A DNA stretch of 64,000 nt. Source: Neckera pumila. Its lineage: Eukaryota; Streptophyta; Bryopsida; Hypnales; Neckeraceae. The notes beneath the pieces are model-generated. The model made no database searches. It was not told the origin of the DNA and worked only from the letters and a program-made list of their open reading frames with translations. Shown here piece by piece: positions 33,544 to 45,727 of the stretch (position 1 is the first letter of the stretch; each line of letters begins with the position of its first letter). The translations under genes were made by a program, and so were the position numbers. Where the stretch lies: contig OZ018409.1 of assembly GCA_963969595.1 (NCBI GenBank), forward strand, positions 5,594,520 to 5,658,519, in the 5' to 3' direction.

Positions 33544-34825
33544 GAGTTTAAAAATATATATTCTACATGATATGAAATTTTTTGGTATTTTCTTTACAAT
33601 ATTCAAAATGATTTAAAATCTTTACAATTAAGGGTTTAAATTTTTACAACTTTTAGAAGGCAAGTGATTTCACCCATGGGCCAGAAAATAAAATAAAATA
33701 AAATAATTTTCATTCAATTCTAATAAACTAATTGATACCTACAAATTGAATTTTATTGGAGCTTCTCATCATGGCTGATTGGTTAAACATAAATTGGTCA
33801 ATTCTATGTTTCAAGCACTTTGGATTTCGGCATGCAACTGAAGAATCATTAGAGCATGGCCACTTTTACTCACCAAACTTGGCTCATTCAAATTTTCCAT
33901 CTAATTGTGGAAGGCCTTCAATTCCCTTGTCCCTCACCCTTGCTCACCAAATACAAACCATAAATAGTCAAGTGACCACTTACCAAGTAAAATAAAGGAT
34001 AAAGCAACCTAAATTTAGGATGAATAGTGGTTTCAAAGGCCATTATTTGATAGGCTAGGTTTGGCACAGAAGAAATGGCCGGAAGGCAAATGGCCAAGGC
34101 CTAGCTACTTTTTCTACCACACCATGTGCTCACCAACGGAATCAAAAAATCTAGGCTCGCCAAATAATGAGCTTGGCACGGGATCCTCTCATGTTGTTCA
34201 TCACCCTCTCCGTACCCCCTCAATTTGGGATTCACAATTTAGATCTTACCATTCTAACAACTCATTGGACAAGCAATAATGATGGCATGAATAGTAGCCT
34301 TGACTTGGTGAATAGCAGCACACATATTCACACCTCATAGTAAGGACTTGGCAAGCGGAATCAACAAAGAAATTTGTGGAGCCCGTAATGATATATATTT
34401 GGTGAGTCAAATTTTCCATATGATGATGCCAACGATGCTCTGAGTCTTGAGAGATTATTGTGAAGGGCCCACTTAGTGCTTTTCATCCACATTTGAAGAG
34501 TGCTAAGTTAGATCCCCAGCACATTAGGGTGGCCATGCTCTTAGCAAAGAATTGACGAGTTTCAAGCCTAGTATTTTGTGATTTGAAGTATACTAAGTGT
34601 AAGTTAAGAGTTCCATTGAATCGAATCCCAAGAATGATTCTCATTTCCACTTCCCATTCTGTGTGAGCTGTCATCTTTCCCATTCTATAACAGTGTTTCA
34701 AACCTTTACGGAACTGAAGATGAGATCTAACGAACGCCAAGCGCCGAAGATTTGGCTTGACAAATTCAGCCCGAGGGATTGTCGGAGCGGTCACCACTGC
34801 AGGCCTCTGGTCTGGACTGATGCAC
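33544..34825. other. Intergenic stretch with a possible MITE
   Basis: 33848-34445 has weakly inverted borders ('agagcatggccacttttact' against the reverse complement of 'gatgccaacgatgctct'). This recalls the GAGCATC-type ends of many plant MITEs. Within it 'caaattttcca' occurs at both ends in inverted sense. No gene. Confidence 0.35.
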
Positions 34826-35275
34826 CACCGCTTGGTGTTGAAGTTCCCTTACTTATAGGCGTGAGTGGAGTTATCCCAATGAATCCGGTCCAAACGGGGA
34901 TCTAAATGCATTCTTAAGAATTATGATACAAAAGTGAGACTGACCTAGCTATGATCTTCACTCTAGGCCTCCAGACAGTACGTACGTCAGTTCTCCTTTA
35001 CATCACTTGCAGTGTGCTTTCTTCACTATCAACGTGCTCTTTCACGTGAAGAAGCCCGCGATCATGCAATCCAAAACTCTTCGTTTCCTGGAAGTGCACG
35101 AGAACGGCATGATGATCAGTCTTTTCGGGTGGATTGAAGGAACGGCTTGAATACTGGCATGCAGTGATTTTTGGATGCAGAAATCTCGAAGTGGGATTAG
35201 CATTCCAATCAAATATTTGATCGATGGTTTCTCTAGGATTCATGTGTTTTGTTGCCTCCAAAGTTGAAGTTCAAA
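34826..35275 (+). repeat. Duplicated mid-GC segment, copy 1 (see 37240-37560)
   Basis: 'gagttatcccaatgaatccg' plus 'gtccaaacggggatctaaat' is almost identical to 37255-37284. Further parallels are 'aggcctccagacagta', 'ttcctggaagtgcacgagaa', 'ggaaggaacggcttga' (in related form) and 'gaggtgggattagc'. Composition differs from the AT-rich flanks. It may be a long terminal repeat remnant or a segmental duplication. No coding frame survives. Confidence 0.65.
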
Positions 35276-35309
35276 AAATCAGTTGGATTCAGGCAATGAA
35301 ATTTAACCC

Positions 35310-36261
35310 TTAACCCCTAAAGTACCTTGACAATATTTTCACTGAAAAGTGGAAAGTTAACGCTCAAAAAACTGCCAGTTTTAGTAGAAGAAGTACCCAA
35401 ATTTTTTTTTCTTAAACTTTTTTTGACACATGTAACCGTAGGATTTTGTAATATGTTGACTTGGGAACATGTGGTAAAAATTTCAGAAATTTCCACAGGG
35501 TGGATTGCAAGATATAGGCATTCAAATTCATGGAAATCATTTTTTGGGTCCTGCAAAAAACAGGGCATCTGCAATTCACAGTGCAATGAAAAAATGTCCA
35601 AAATGTTGATGCTTCTTTGAATTCTTTTTCCTAGTCAAGTTGGCTACATGCTTGAAAATTTTCACTTCATTTGGAATTGTACCACATATAGGAAAAAATA
35701 GTAAGTAGATATAGTAGAGAATGATTCAAAATATTGAATTGTCAAGAATTTAATTAGGGAATTCGAAAATAAACAATTAAACTAATCTAATCCCAATGGT
35801 GGCAATGTTGTAATAAACAATCTACATCCTATGATTTTATTGTTTTCCAAAAATATTGAAAATTAAGTAAGATAAAGGATTTCAAAGTTTATTTTAGAGT
35901 AGAGAATCCATAACTGCCCGCAAACTAAAAAACTTCATAATCTTTTGACTCATTGATCAAAATGGGATGATTCAAAGCTTTACATATAACTCTAGCAAAT
36001 TGATTTCCATTTTTTTGTTTCCAAAAAAAGTGCTTTTTTCTTATTTGCTCAGATTGCCTTCTTACAAAAAAAAATAACGTATTAGGCCATGACCTTTGAC
36101 TCACATTACCAAATTTCATGAAATTTATTGCATGTGAAAGATATTTCTTGTCCCCACCTTCTATTAAAATTTGGGCCAAAAATATAGAAATCTCCAGTCA
36201 CACGTACCTGCCCAAAATTTCTATATGACCAAAAAATGCATGTTGGTCCTTTAGAGGTTAA
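35310..36261 (-). repeat. TTAA-bounded element, full copy, reverse orientation
   Basis: Starts TTAACCCCTAAAGTACC and ends 'ggtcctttagaggttaa', with TTAA at both ends. The internal order is reversed relative to 51798-52694: 'atgtaaccgtaggatttt' near the left and 'cctgcccaaaatttctat' near the right. It separates the two halves of a duplicated block. Confidence 0.8.
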
Positions 36262-36470
36262 AGGACAAAAGGGTGGTCCTTGAAATCATCCCTTTCTATC
36301 AATACCATGTGAATCATTGGCTTGAGAAATAGCAAAAATACTCATTGGAAGTCAAATTAGTGTAGAAGACTTCACCTTTTCACAACAAAGTTCAAAGGAT
36401 GAATAGTTGCACTTACGTCTTGCACAAGAGATTTTCTTGTCATTCATTGGCCACAAAACGGCCGCCTCGG
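36262..36470 (+). repeat. Dispersed repeat shared with 8163-8345
   Basis: 'actcattggaagtcaaatta', 'tgaatagttgcactt' and 'agagattttcttgtcattca' are parallel to 8163-8345. It directly follows a TTAA-element end, as at the other site. Confidence 0.5.
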
Positions 36471-36477
36471 TGTTTAA

Positions 36478-36735
36478 GGGTTAACCTATGAAGGATGCTA
36501 CCCTTGATAATAGGTACTCACTCAAATATGATTCAATTTTTGGACCAACAGGAGCATGAGTTTTGTTTTGAGGGTAACAAAAGAAGGCATCCAATAGACA
36601 ATGTTGTTTCAAGATTAGCACGTAACACTGCTTCAAACACTAAGTGTTTGATGGATGATAGAGAAACCTCCTATATAAGATAGAAGTATAGATGTTCATG
36701 AGTTTATCCTTGGAATTTTACAATGCAAAAAAGAG
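36478..36735 (+). repeat. Duplicated segment, second half of copy 1 (see 37590-37880)
   Basis: 'ggtactcactcaaatatgattca' in both places, followed by 'aaggcatcca' with 'agacag/aatg', 'tcaagattagc/tcaaggttaac' and 'tgcaaaaaagagagga'. Together with 34826-35275 it forms copy 1 of a block whose second copy is 37240-37880. The TTAA element and flanks split the first copy. Confidence 0.6.
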
Positions 36736-36739
36736 AGGA

Positions 36740-37215
36740 CTTCTAGGGTGATTGCAAGAAAGATTGGTACTAAAACATTGTCACAAAAGGAGTGCCAAAG
36801 CTTCCTTTTGCAATAACTTTTGAAGCATGACTTGCATGAACTTGAATTTTTAATGGGAGATGCCTCTTTTGAGTTTAATCATATCTCATATTTTTCACAG
36901 ATTTTCAAAAATCATTTTATATTTAAAAATCATTTAAACTAATATGTCACTTTTTGAGCTTTAGGGTTTTTTACTACATAAGGAGTCCTCAAATTTAATG
37001 ATTTGAAGTTGAAATTTCTATGGTCTATTTCCATAGTAGGAAGTCATATTTCTACCAAGGGGCATTAAAAAAAATTTATGTTATATCTTCTACATCCATG
37101 CAAAGAGGACTCCCTTAAGCGCTCAATTTTGAACATTGAAGATGGTTTCAAGATCATTTTTTTGGTGAAATCTCTTTACCATGAAGTCTTCCCAAATTGA
37201 CATTTTTTTGGTTTC
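36740..37215 (+). repeat. Dispersed repeat, copy 1 (see 41095-41705)
   Basis: 'ttttgcaataacttttgaag', 'aatcatatctcatattttt', 'gaaatttctatggtctattt' and 'tctctttaccatgaagtctt' occur in the same order at 41095-41705. No coding frame. Confidence 0.65.
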
Positions 37216-37239
37216 TTTAAAAATTCTTTAAAAAATTGC

Positions 37240-37880
37240 CTGAGTGGGGTTATCCCAATGAATCCGGTCCAAACGGGGATCTAAATTCATTCCTAAGAAT
37301 GATACAAAAGTGAGACTATAGTATGGTGTACTAGGCCTCCAGACAGTAAGTCTGCTACTTTACATAACTTGCAATGTAATCTGAAAAGGGGAAATCAACT
37401 TTCCTGGAAGTGCACGAGAAACCATTTCTGGTGGAAGGAACGGCTTGAGTACTCAGTGAGGAGGCGGCGTAAATCCCGAGGTGGGATTAGCGGCATTCAA
37501 GAGATATGATTGACTGCTTCTCTAATCATGGGTGTGTTTTTGTTGTCTAGGAAGTTTTAAAAATGTTGCATTTCGTTGAAGTTCTTGAATCCTGAAAGGA
37601 CGGTATGCTCAGTGACAGGTACTCACTCAAATATGATTCAGTTTTTTTTACCACAAGTTCATTCTTTGTTTCTATAGTAAGGCATCGAAAGGCATCGAAA
37701 GGCATCCATTAGACAGCATTTTTTCAAGGTTAACCCTTGGTAATGCCACTTCAAATGCTGAGTGTCCAATGGATTACAAAGAATCTTTTCATGTAAGATA
37801 GCAAAATACAAATGTTCCTCCTAGGGATTTTGTGCAAAAAAGGGAGGGCTTGCAATCTGACCTCTAATGAGTTGTTTTTT
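37240..37880 (+). repeat. Duplicated mid-GC block, copy 2 (uninterrupted)
   Basis: Combines the equivalents of 34826-35275 and 36478-36735 with no insertion between. It contains a triplicated 'aggcatcgaa' near 37680. See the finding on insertion order. Confidence 0.6.
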
Positions 37881-38042
37881 GTTTTTGTTTATATATATAT
37901 ATTAAAGTAGATGATTCACAATGTACCAAAAAGGATGATTTCCATAATTACCAATCCATCCTTATAGGGTTAAAATGAATGTGTAAGTAGGAGCAAATGA
38001 GGGGATTTTGTACAATTGTTCATTTGTCATTTGTGGTATGTA

Positions 38043-38991
38043 ATAACCCCTAAATGCCCAAAAATCGTTTTTTTGGCAACATAGCCATTTTGGGCAACTC
38101 ACTATAAATGGAGTTTTTTTTTCTTTGAAATTTTCACACAACATTTTCCCAAGGAGTAACTTTAAGGCCCAACAATTTTCATAACTTTCAATTGCATGCT
38201 TAAAAAGTTATTGTATGATATGTGATTTTCAATGCTCGGTGGGCAGCTCAAAAAATTCTTTAAAAAATCACTTTTAAGAAAAATAAAAAATTAGAAATTG
38301 GTTCTCTAGATTTATATATATACATGGACAGCTTTGAATCATTCCATTTTGATTAATGAGATGAAAATTATAAGGAGTTATAGTTTGCGGGTAGTTATAA
38401 AATCTCTACTCTAAAATAAACTTTGAAGTCCTTTATTTAATTCAGTTTTTAGTATTTTTGAAATAAAAAATAAAAAAAAATTGGATGTAGATTGATTATT
38501 ATAACATTTCAACCATTGGGATTGGCATTTTTCAATTCCATAATTAAATTCTTAATAATCCAGTGTTTTGAATCATTCTCTACTTCTCTCTATTTATTAT
38601 TTTTCTCCTATATGTTGTACAATTCCAAATGATCTTAAATTTTTCAAGCATATAGCCAACTTGACTTCAGAAATGAATCCAAAGAGTAAACACCATTTTG
38701 GACATTGTTTCATACAAATATGACCTTGTGAAGTACAGCTGCCTGGATTTTCGCAGGGACAAAAAAAGGATTTTTTTCAAATCAAACACTAATATCTTGC
38801 AATCTTCACAGTGCAAAATTCTGAAATTTTTTCCACATCTTCTTAAACCAATACACTACAAGATCTTACGGTTACATGTGTCCCAAAATGTTTTTTCTAA
38901 AATGTTTTTTCTAAAATTTGGTACTTGTATTAGGAATAGCTGTTTTGGAGCACTTTTGGTGGAAGCATAATCAAATACGTTTAGGGGATAA
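38043..38991 (+). repeat. TTAA-family element, full copy (subfamily B)
   Basis: Ends are ATAACCCCTAAATGCCC and 'acgtttaggggataa', so both TTAA boundaries carry one change. The interior matches 53828-54764 ('caaggagtaactttaaggcc', 'gtttgcgggtagtta'). Confidence 0.75.
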
Positions 38992-38999
38992 AGAGTAGA

Positions 39000-39674
39000 A
39001 TTAATTGACAAATCACTTTGAACAGACATTCATCAATAGGGCACTTTTCTTGTTCAAGTGTTGCAACTGAAGTAATAGCACTTTAAAATTGTATAAATGA
39101 ACATGATTCTCATTATTGAATTGTCAAAATTTGTTTAGAGATCAATAATGTTGGAAATTGAAAGAAGATTAAGATAGTCTTATCTTGTATCTTTTGTATC
39201 TTATATGAATGAACTATGAGTTTTTCAAAGAGTTGAATGCAAGCATATCCGATGCTTACCCTAAATTTTCATGTTTACAATATAGTTTGTATTCGAAGCA
39301 AGAATCTAGAAGGGATAGTTCTATTAATAGGGGCAAATTTAGATACTTACTTTAGAGCTCCATCACATGACTACACAAGATCCTAGCCATGGTATGTTTT
39401 TTTACATTCTGAAATGATTTATCCTAATCATTTAAGGATTACACTATGTCCTACACTATTTTAGATCATTTGAAAGAATTTATATAGAAATTTACATGAA
39501 TTCAAATGATTATTTTTTAGAACCAACATTTGCAATGTTCTTCAATCTTTCTAGGGATATAATGATTTCCTTCGTTCAAATTTTACTTTCCATAATATTA
39601 TCAATTACATTGGTCATTTCAAAATATTGATTCCTGCACTTATAAAGGACTAATTGTTTAGCATTAGAACAAGC
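39000..39674. other. AT-rich intergenic stretch, no gene recognised
   Basis: Nothing supported on either strand. Confidence 0.45.
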
Positions 39675-40385
39675 AGTTGGCGCTTGCTATGCTATGCATT
39701 CATCATTAGAATTTCATTAGAATTTTTATGTATTAGATAAAATGCAGAACAAAAATTTCAATAAATCTTCAAATAAAAATTACTAAAATCTTTGTATAAT
39801 TTTGTTTATAAATAAGCATATACTGAAATGTACAATAGACATTTATTGAATGATGAGTGAAATATATGCAATGGTGAATATTGTAAAAGATACACATTTA
39901 TTGTAATGCATTCAAAAGTTGACTCAACTGTTATGAACAGTGCCAAATCAAAAACTTGGTGAATTGAAAAGAAAAACTTATAAATTTCAAAAACTTCATA
40001 AACAATTTAATTGTTGTGAAATCCAAAATTGCTTCAATGGAATAAATTTCTCAAATCATTTGGTAGTAGCAATAGAATTTTGAAATTGCAAAAGCTATAA
40101 AAGTGGTATTACAAAGGTGATTGCAAACTACTACTCCATTTTTGTAATATAACATTGTGTGAAAATATTATTTTTATGTATGCATGATTGAAATATTCTT
40201 ACAAAATATTAAAATTAATTATTTCAAAGACTTATTGAAATCATTATCATGCATTCTATTCAAATATATCAATATTTTACTAATATGTGATATAATGAAT
40301 GCATAGCATAGCAAGTATGAGCCCCTATTATTAATGGTAGAGTTTGTGATATTACAGAGGAAATTATGATTTTAGTAGTATTATA
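39675..40385. repeat. AT-rich element with 'GCATAGCATAGCAAG' ends, copy 2
   Basis: 'gttggcgcttgctatgctat' plus 'gcattcatca' at the left and 'aatgaatgcatagcatagca' at about 40293. It is closely similar to 2041-2745 in the same orientation over its full length. Confidence 0.75.
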
Positions 40386-40387
40386 TT

Positions 40388-40960
40388 ACCACTAATTGGC
40401 GCTTGCTTTGCTATGCATTAAATATATTACTTTCATCAATTTCTCATGTGATAGAATATAGATAAATAAAGTATATATAATCTTTAAATAAAAATATTGA
40501 TATCCTCATACAATGTTCTTTGAAAAAATTTATTTAGTATAATGTAAAGTAATTAAAGAAAATCTTTGTATCATAATTTTTACAAAATAACCTTTGCAAA
40601 GATGAAAACATTGCAATAAAAATAAATAAATCAAGTGAACAATGTAAGTAGAATCTTCACATTTGAGAATGTAGAGCAACACTAGCAGTTGGTGCTTCTT
40701 TATTCTTTAATATTACATTTTAAAAGGACATGCAAATTATCTATAGTTTTGTTGTCTGAAAAGTTTCTTTGAAATTTTTTAGAAGTATCCATTTGATTTT
40801 CAAATATTTCACGAAAAGAATACATAATATATAGTAGAAAGTATCCTAAAGGCTATTACAAAAGCAATTGAATTTCTAAAATATTATTCAAAATTGAATT
40901 GTGATATTATAGAGGTCGTTGTGATTTTAGTAGTATGATAGAGATGCACTCATAACAGCT
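40388..40960 (+). repeat. AT-rich element, inverted copy at 60245-60805
   Basis: 'attggcgcttgctttgctat' plus 'gcattaaatatat' heads the copy. The order through 'agcaacactagcagttggtg' and 'gattttcaaatatttcacga' to 'ttgtgattttagtagtatga' is matched in reverse at 60245-60805. Confidence 0.75.
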
Positions 40961-40976
40961 TTTGCCGTAGAACATT

Positions 40977-41090
40977 TAAACCCCGAAGGACTAAAGCCAT
41001 TTTTTAGCCACAAAACACTCAAAACTGCCATTTCTATAGCAAAAGAGTAAAAAGATTGACAATCTTGTTTTGGGGGCAATTTAAGCATCT
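40977..41090 (-). repeat. Short TTAA-family end fragment
   Basis: 'aaccccgaaggactaaagccattttttagcc' resembles the reversed 3-prime terminus, then jumps to an interior phrase ('gacaatcttgttttgggggca'). It is a deletion derivative. Confidence 0.5.
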
Positions 41091-41094
41091 TTTA

Positions 41095-41705
41095 ATTCCT
41101 AAAGGGATCATTGCAAGAAACACCGGTCCTGCTGAATTGTCACAAGGAGCTTGTGAAAGCTTCTTTTTGCAATAACTTTTGAAGCATAACTTGCATGAAG
41201 TTGAATTTTTTTATCAGAGATGTCTGTCTTGAGGTTAATCATATCTCATATTTTTTAGAAATTTTAAAAAATCATTTTACATTTAAATTTCAATTTAACT
41301 AATTTGTCACGTTTTGCGATTTCGGGGTTTTGAGTAATAAGGAGTACTCAAATTTAATGATCTAGAGCTGAAATTTCTATGGTCTATTTGCATAGTAGGA
41401 ACTCATGTTTCTACCAAGGGGCATTAAAAAATATTTTATTTTGTGTTGTCTACGTCCATGCAAAGAGGGCTCTCTTGCGCACGCATTTCTAAACATTTTA
41501 GATGACTTCAAGATCAATTTTTTGGTCAAATCTCTTTACCATGAAGTCTTCCCAAATGGTCTATTTTTACTTTCTTTGAACTTCTTTTTTCCTATTTTTT
41601 ACAAATTAAAACTTCAAAGTATGTATTTTCTTCAAAATTTCAGCTCACTCTTTTTTGTGAATAACTTTTGATCTAGATTTTTTTTAGATCTGAAATTTTG
41701 GGGAC
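41095..41705 (+). repeat. Dispersed repeat, copy 2 (see 36740-37215)
   Basis: Same order of blocks as the first copy, continuing about 200 bp further ('aatttcagctcactctttttt', 'gatctgaaattttggggac'). An 88-residue open frame here is fortuitous. Confidence 0.65.
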
Positions 41706-41828
41706 ATCCTAATTTTAGTCTTGCACTAATTGTCCTTATTTTATATTATTTTTAAAAATTCATATGCAAAATCTCATGAGTACTTGAAAACAGGCCAAAA
41801 TGGACCAAAAGTGGACGACGTTTCTTGC

Positions 41829-42748
41829 AACGACCCAAAGTCCCATTGTCCCCTCGGGGGACAAAATGGATTTCAGGCAAGCTACTATGGCTTCAGTATT
41901 CATCATTATTTTTTGAAACTTTTTGTGAAGATAGAAAAACACATTAGCTTTATGGGAATACAGTTTTTATTCCAATCGGTGCCTAGGAGCAAAAGTTATG
42001 GCACAAAAGGTCCTTTTTTTTAGTGTGGCGGGCAAAAATCTTCTCACACAAAAAAATTTTAAAATTATTTTCTCATAGATTGTATTTTTATCTATATGGG
42101 AAGCTTTGATTCATTCCATTTGGATTTGTTGTGTGAAAATTATGAACAATCTTATTTTTTGGGCAATTAGAGCATCTTCTTGAAAAATTAACTTATAGGA
42201 CTCATTTTTGAATGCAATTTTCACAATTTTTCCAAAAAATTTGTTTAACAAGGCTAAATTTGCTTGCTAAAACAATCTCACCATTGGAATTATAGTGTTT
42301 TAATCCCATCTTAGAGCTATTGACGATTTAGTTTTTCTTTCAATATTGGACCTACTTCTACTTAACAATTTTTTAAAGAATGAAAACCAAGTGTATTTTT
42401 TTGGAATTTTTTTTCCTAGATTCTCAACTCAATTATTCAACATTTAAAAAATTGAATTCAAAGTCTGTAGTGCAATTTTCTCTTACAAATGGGGGTCAAA
42501 GTCATCTGAAATTGCAAGTCAGTGTTCAAAAAATCATTATTTTCCAACTTTGAATGCTAATATCTTCTAATTTGTATGGTGAAACTTTATGAAATTTTTA
42601 CCACATGATCGGAGATAAGTTAAGTACAAGATCCTACGGTTAGATTCCAAAAAAAAATAGTTTTTCACTTTTCTTAGATGAAAGCAGCAAAACTGATAGT
42701 TTTGAGTCTTTTGTGACAGAAAAATGGCCTTGGGACTTTAGGGGTTAA
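41829..42748 (+). repeat. TTAA-family element, full copy (subfamily A)
   Basis: The 5-prime end is eroded ('cgacccaaagtcccattgtc'), but the GC hairpin 'gtcccctcgggggac' is intact. The 3-prime end is 'ggccttgggactttaggggt' plus 'taa'. Confidence 0.8.
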
Positions 42749-42769
42749 AAAACAACAACTTATAAGATT

Positions 42770-43626
42770 TGTTTTCAATGCCATTTTTTATTTTTGCACA
42801 TTTGACCAAATGATCTTACACCTAACTAGTATGGAAATGTATAGAAAAAATTTCTGAACTTTTGATCTCACAAATTGCAAGATATTTGCATTTAAAGTGA
42901 AAAAAATAAGTTTTTCATAACATTGCGGGACTAGGATATTTGACTTTGAACTTTCTTCACTTTAATTTTTTGCACTATAGAGTTTTGAGCTTTAAAACTT
43001 TCTAGTGGAAAATTTAGTTGAGAATCTAGGAAAGAATAAATTCAAAAAAATATAATTTTTATACTTAAAAAAATTATTCAATACAAGTAGGTATAAGATA
43101 GAAGGAAAATCTAAATTATTAATATATCTAAAATGAAATTAAAATGCACTAATTCCAATGGTGAGATTGTTCTACCAAGCAAACTAAACCATGTGGAAAT
43201 TTTATTTTTTTGAAAAATTGTGAAAAATGCGTTCAAAAATGAATCCTACAAGCTATTTTTCAAGAAGATGCTCTAATTATCCAGAAAACAAGATTGTCCG
43301 TAACTTTCTCATAAAAAATCCAAATGGAATGAATCAAATCTTTCCATGTAGACAAAAATATAAACTATGAGATAAAAAAAATTTAATTCAAATTTTTGAA
43401 TTTTTTGTTGCTGCCCCTATTCTCTTCCTTTTTGTCTTTTGAGCTGTTTAGGGCATAAATTTTGTTCTTGGGCATAGATTGATAAAAAAATTATACTCCT
43501 ATAAAGCTAATCTATCTTTTTATCTTCAAAAAAATTTTCAAAAAATCAAAACAAAATTTCAATTTGTAGGTACCTGCCCAAAATTCCCATTTGTTCCTTG
43601 AAGGGACAATGGTCCTTTAGGGATTT
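42770..43626 (-). repeat. TTAA-family element, reverse orientation (subfamily A)
   Basis: 'tgatcttacacctaactagt' near the left and 'ggtacctgcccaaaattccc', 'gaagggacaatggtccttta' near the right are the reversed landmarks of 861-1789. The terminal TTAA at each end is lost. Confidence 0.7.
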
Positions 43627-43774
43627 CTCTATAGGTTCATAGAGATTATTTTGTAGACACATGACTTTAAATTTCATAAACAAATATCCATACCTTAAGA
43701 CAGGTTGTTTGTTTGTTTTGTTTTGTTTTGTTACGTTGAGATCTCCCGTACCGTGCATCCTCCGGTGGCGTGTT

Positions 43775-44065
43775 TGGTACCATCAAAAAGCTCTTGCCAA
43801 AGAGGGGTGCATGGACTTTGTTTTGTGGCATTTAGACTTGTGATGTGAAAGTTATTGAATTTTGAAGTTTTAATTGAATCAAAAAATTAGAAAATTACTT
43901 TGATTTTGATTTTAGTCGCATTCTTGGTATCGTTGGAAAGCTCTTGGTGAGAGGGGTCAGGGGTGGATGGATTTTGTTTCATGTCATTTGAAGTGGTGGT
44001 ATGAAAGATATTGAATTTCAAAGTTTTTCTTATGAATCAAAAAATTAGAAAATTATTTTTACTTT
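43775..44065 (+). repeat. Tandem duplication, two units of about 150 bp
   Basis: 'tggtaccatcaaaaagctctt' / 'tggtatcgttggaaagctctt' starts each unit, and 'aatcaaaaaattagaaaatta' ends each. Diverged by about one quarter by eye. Non-coding. Confidence 0.7.
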
Positions 44066-44422
44066 TATTTGGACTGTCAATGACACAAGGCACACTACTA
44101 TATATGATGATAACAAATACACTTCTAATTTGACAACTTTAAATTGATGATTTTGATAGATAGATGATTCACAATTAAATCAAGAATGTAAAAACAATAT
44201 TAAAAGAATTTTTTTATTACATAAGAATCTTCTATTGAGAAAGGTTTTAAGAACCTATCTAATGTTACCTACACAAATAACTATACTTCATTGCAATTTC
44301 ATATTGTGACCAATGTGATAGGAATGAATTCATTTCATACAATATTTTAATGTCAGCAAAGTTAGCTAGGGAAACATTTTCTCAAAAAAATTTGAAAGAG
44401 AAGATAGGTAGTATACTAACTA

Positions 44423-44694
44423 CACTAAAAACTATATTTAGTGTTAGCAACACTATTTACAAACCATGACACTAAATATCATTAAGCCTACTAAAGTAAG
44501 TAACATTAAATGTAATTTTTAACACTAAACATACTCTGTGGTAAATCTGAAATCCAAAAATGTTTACATTTAGTGTTAGAATATATTAAAAAAATGAATT
44601 TGCAAAGGACAAGATTGAAGACAAGGAAAATGATGGAAGGAGTAGGCTGCTAATTACACTAAATACAATCCAACACTAAATATAGTTTTTAGTG
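44423..44694. mobile_element. Miniature CACTA-like element, 272 bp
   Basis: The left end CACTAAAAACTATATTTAG plus TGTT is a perfect complement of the right end for 23 bp, and the identity extends about 5 bp outward (AACTA). Inside, 'aacactaaata' and 'ttagtgtta' recur at several points in both orientations, so the body can fold on itself. No coding capacity. Confidence 0.7.
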
Positions 44695-44699
44695 TAGTT

Positions 44700-45720
44700 G
44701 ACCAAAATTGTTGGGACAAGTAGAGGCCAATCCTATAGAACGTGCAAATACACTTCCATCTTCACCTTTTATAAACAAATGAATATGTAATTACAATCGC
44801 CAAAAATTCTCAAAGATTCTCTTTGTAATCTAATCTTCAATTAAGAGATCTTGTTGAATTCAAATATATACCTCATTGGATGTTTATCATTGGATGTTTA
44901 TTGAAAGGAGAAGAGAACAAAAAAAATGAAAATTGTCCAAAACAAGCATTCGGACATGGTTTCTTTACAAGTTGTACTATCAAATTGTCTAAATTTTTGT
45001 TGAGTCTTGTTGGGTCTTCAAGCTTCTCCTGGCATGCATGTTTTAAACACTGTAAACTATGGATTTTCAAAGTGCTGAAAATAGGTGTGCCCAAAATCCA
45101 CCCTAAACTCGCATGAGAATACGGTAGATAGATGGTGTAAACTTTAGGCAAGAAATTGTAGCTTTTAAAAACGGCTAGTCACAATTAGGTCCAATTGCCT
45201 TGCATCAATCAAGCTTGAATGTGAAATGCTGATAGCTATCTGCCCAGAATCACGTTAGGCCATCATAATACTGACCCATTCAAATTCCACAATACATATC
45301 TGGTATATCTTTCACCTTGTCAGCAGTTCACCGCTGCCCCAAAGCTTCATTACTGCTACAGACAACGGTTAACAGGTAGAAAGGTATGCAGATTAAATGG
45401 AAAATCTGTAAAGAATTTGCAGCAACTAAACGCACTGCTAAAAAAAGAAAGATGCTTCGGAAAAAATGATCTCAGATTCGCTATGAACTATTCGAAGAAT
45501 ATGCCCCAACTCAGGCTATTGCATGTCTTCAATTGAGCGCTAATACCTCACCAAGAATGGACATACCAGAGATTTCAAAGAGTGACAGGATCTATATAGA
45601 TCTAATCCAGATCTATTCTTTAAGCAAATCCACGTTGGTTCTGCTTACTATAAATTAGTGCAACAGATTCCCTACATCCTTCCCAAACCAGACTATGCTA
45701 CATGCTGAAACTTACAGATG
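44700..45720. other. Intergenic stretch, no gene recognised
   Basis: Short frames at 44873-45151 overlap on both strands and show no codon or splice support. Confidence 0.4.
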
Positions 45721-45727
45721 TCTGGTT

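Noticed and set aside
34826..37560. Complete LTR retrotransposon with 34826-35275 and 37240-37560 as long terminal repeats
   Set aside because: No primer-binding site, polypurine tract, gag or pol between them, and the parallel second pair of segments fits a segmental duplication better.
41405..42023. 88- and 97-residue frames
   Set aside because: They lie in dispersed repeats and differ or break in the sister copies, so are not conserved as protein.
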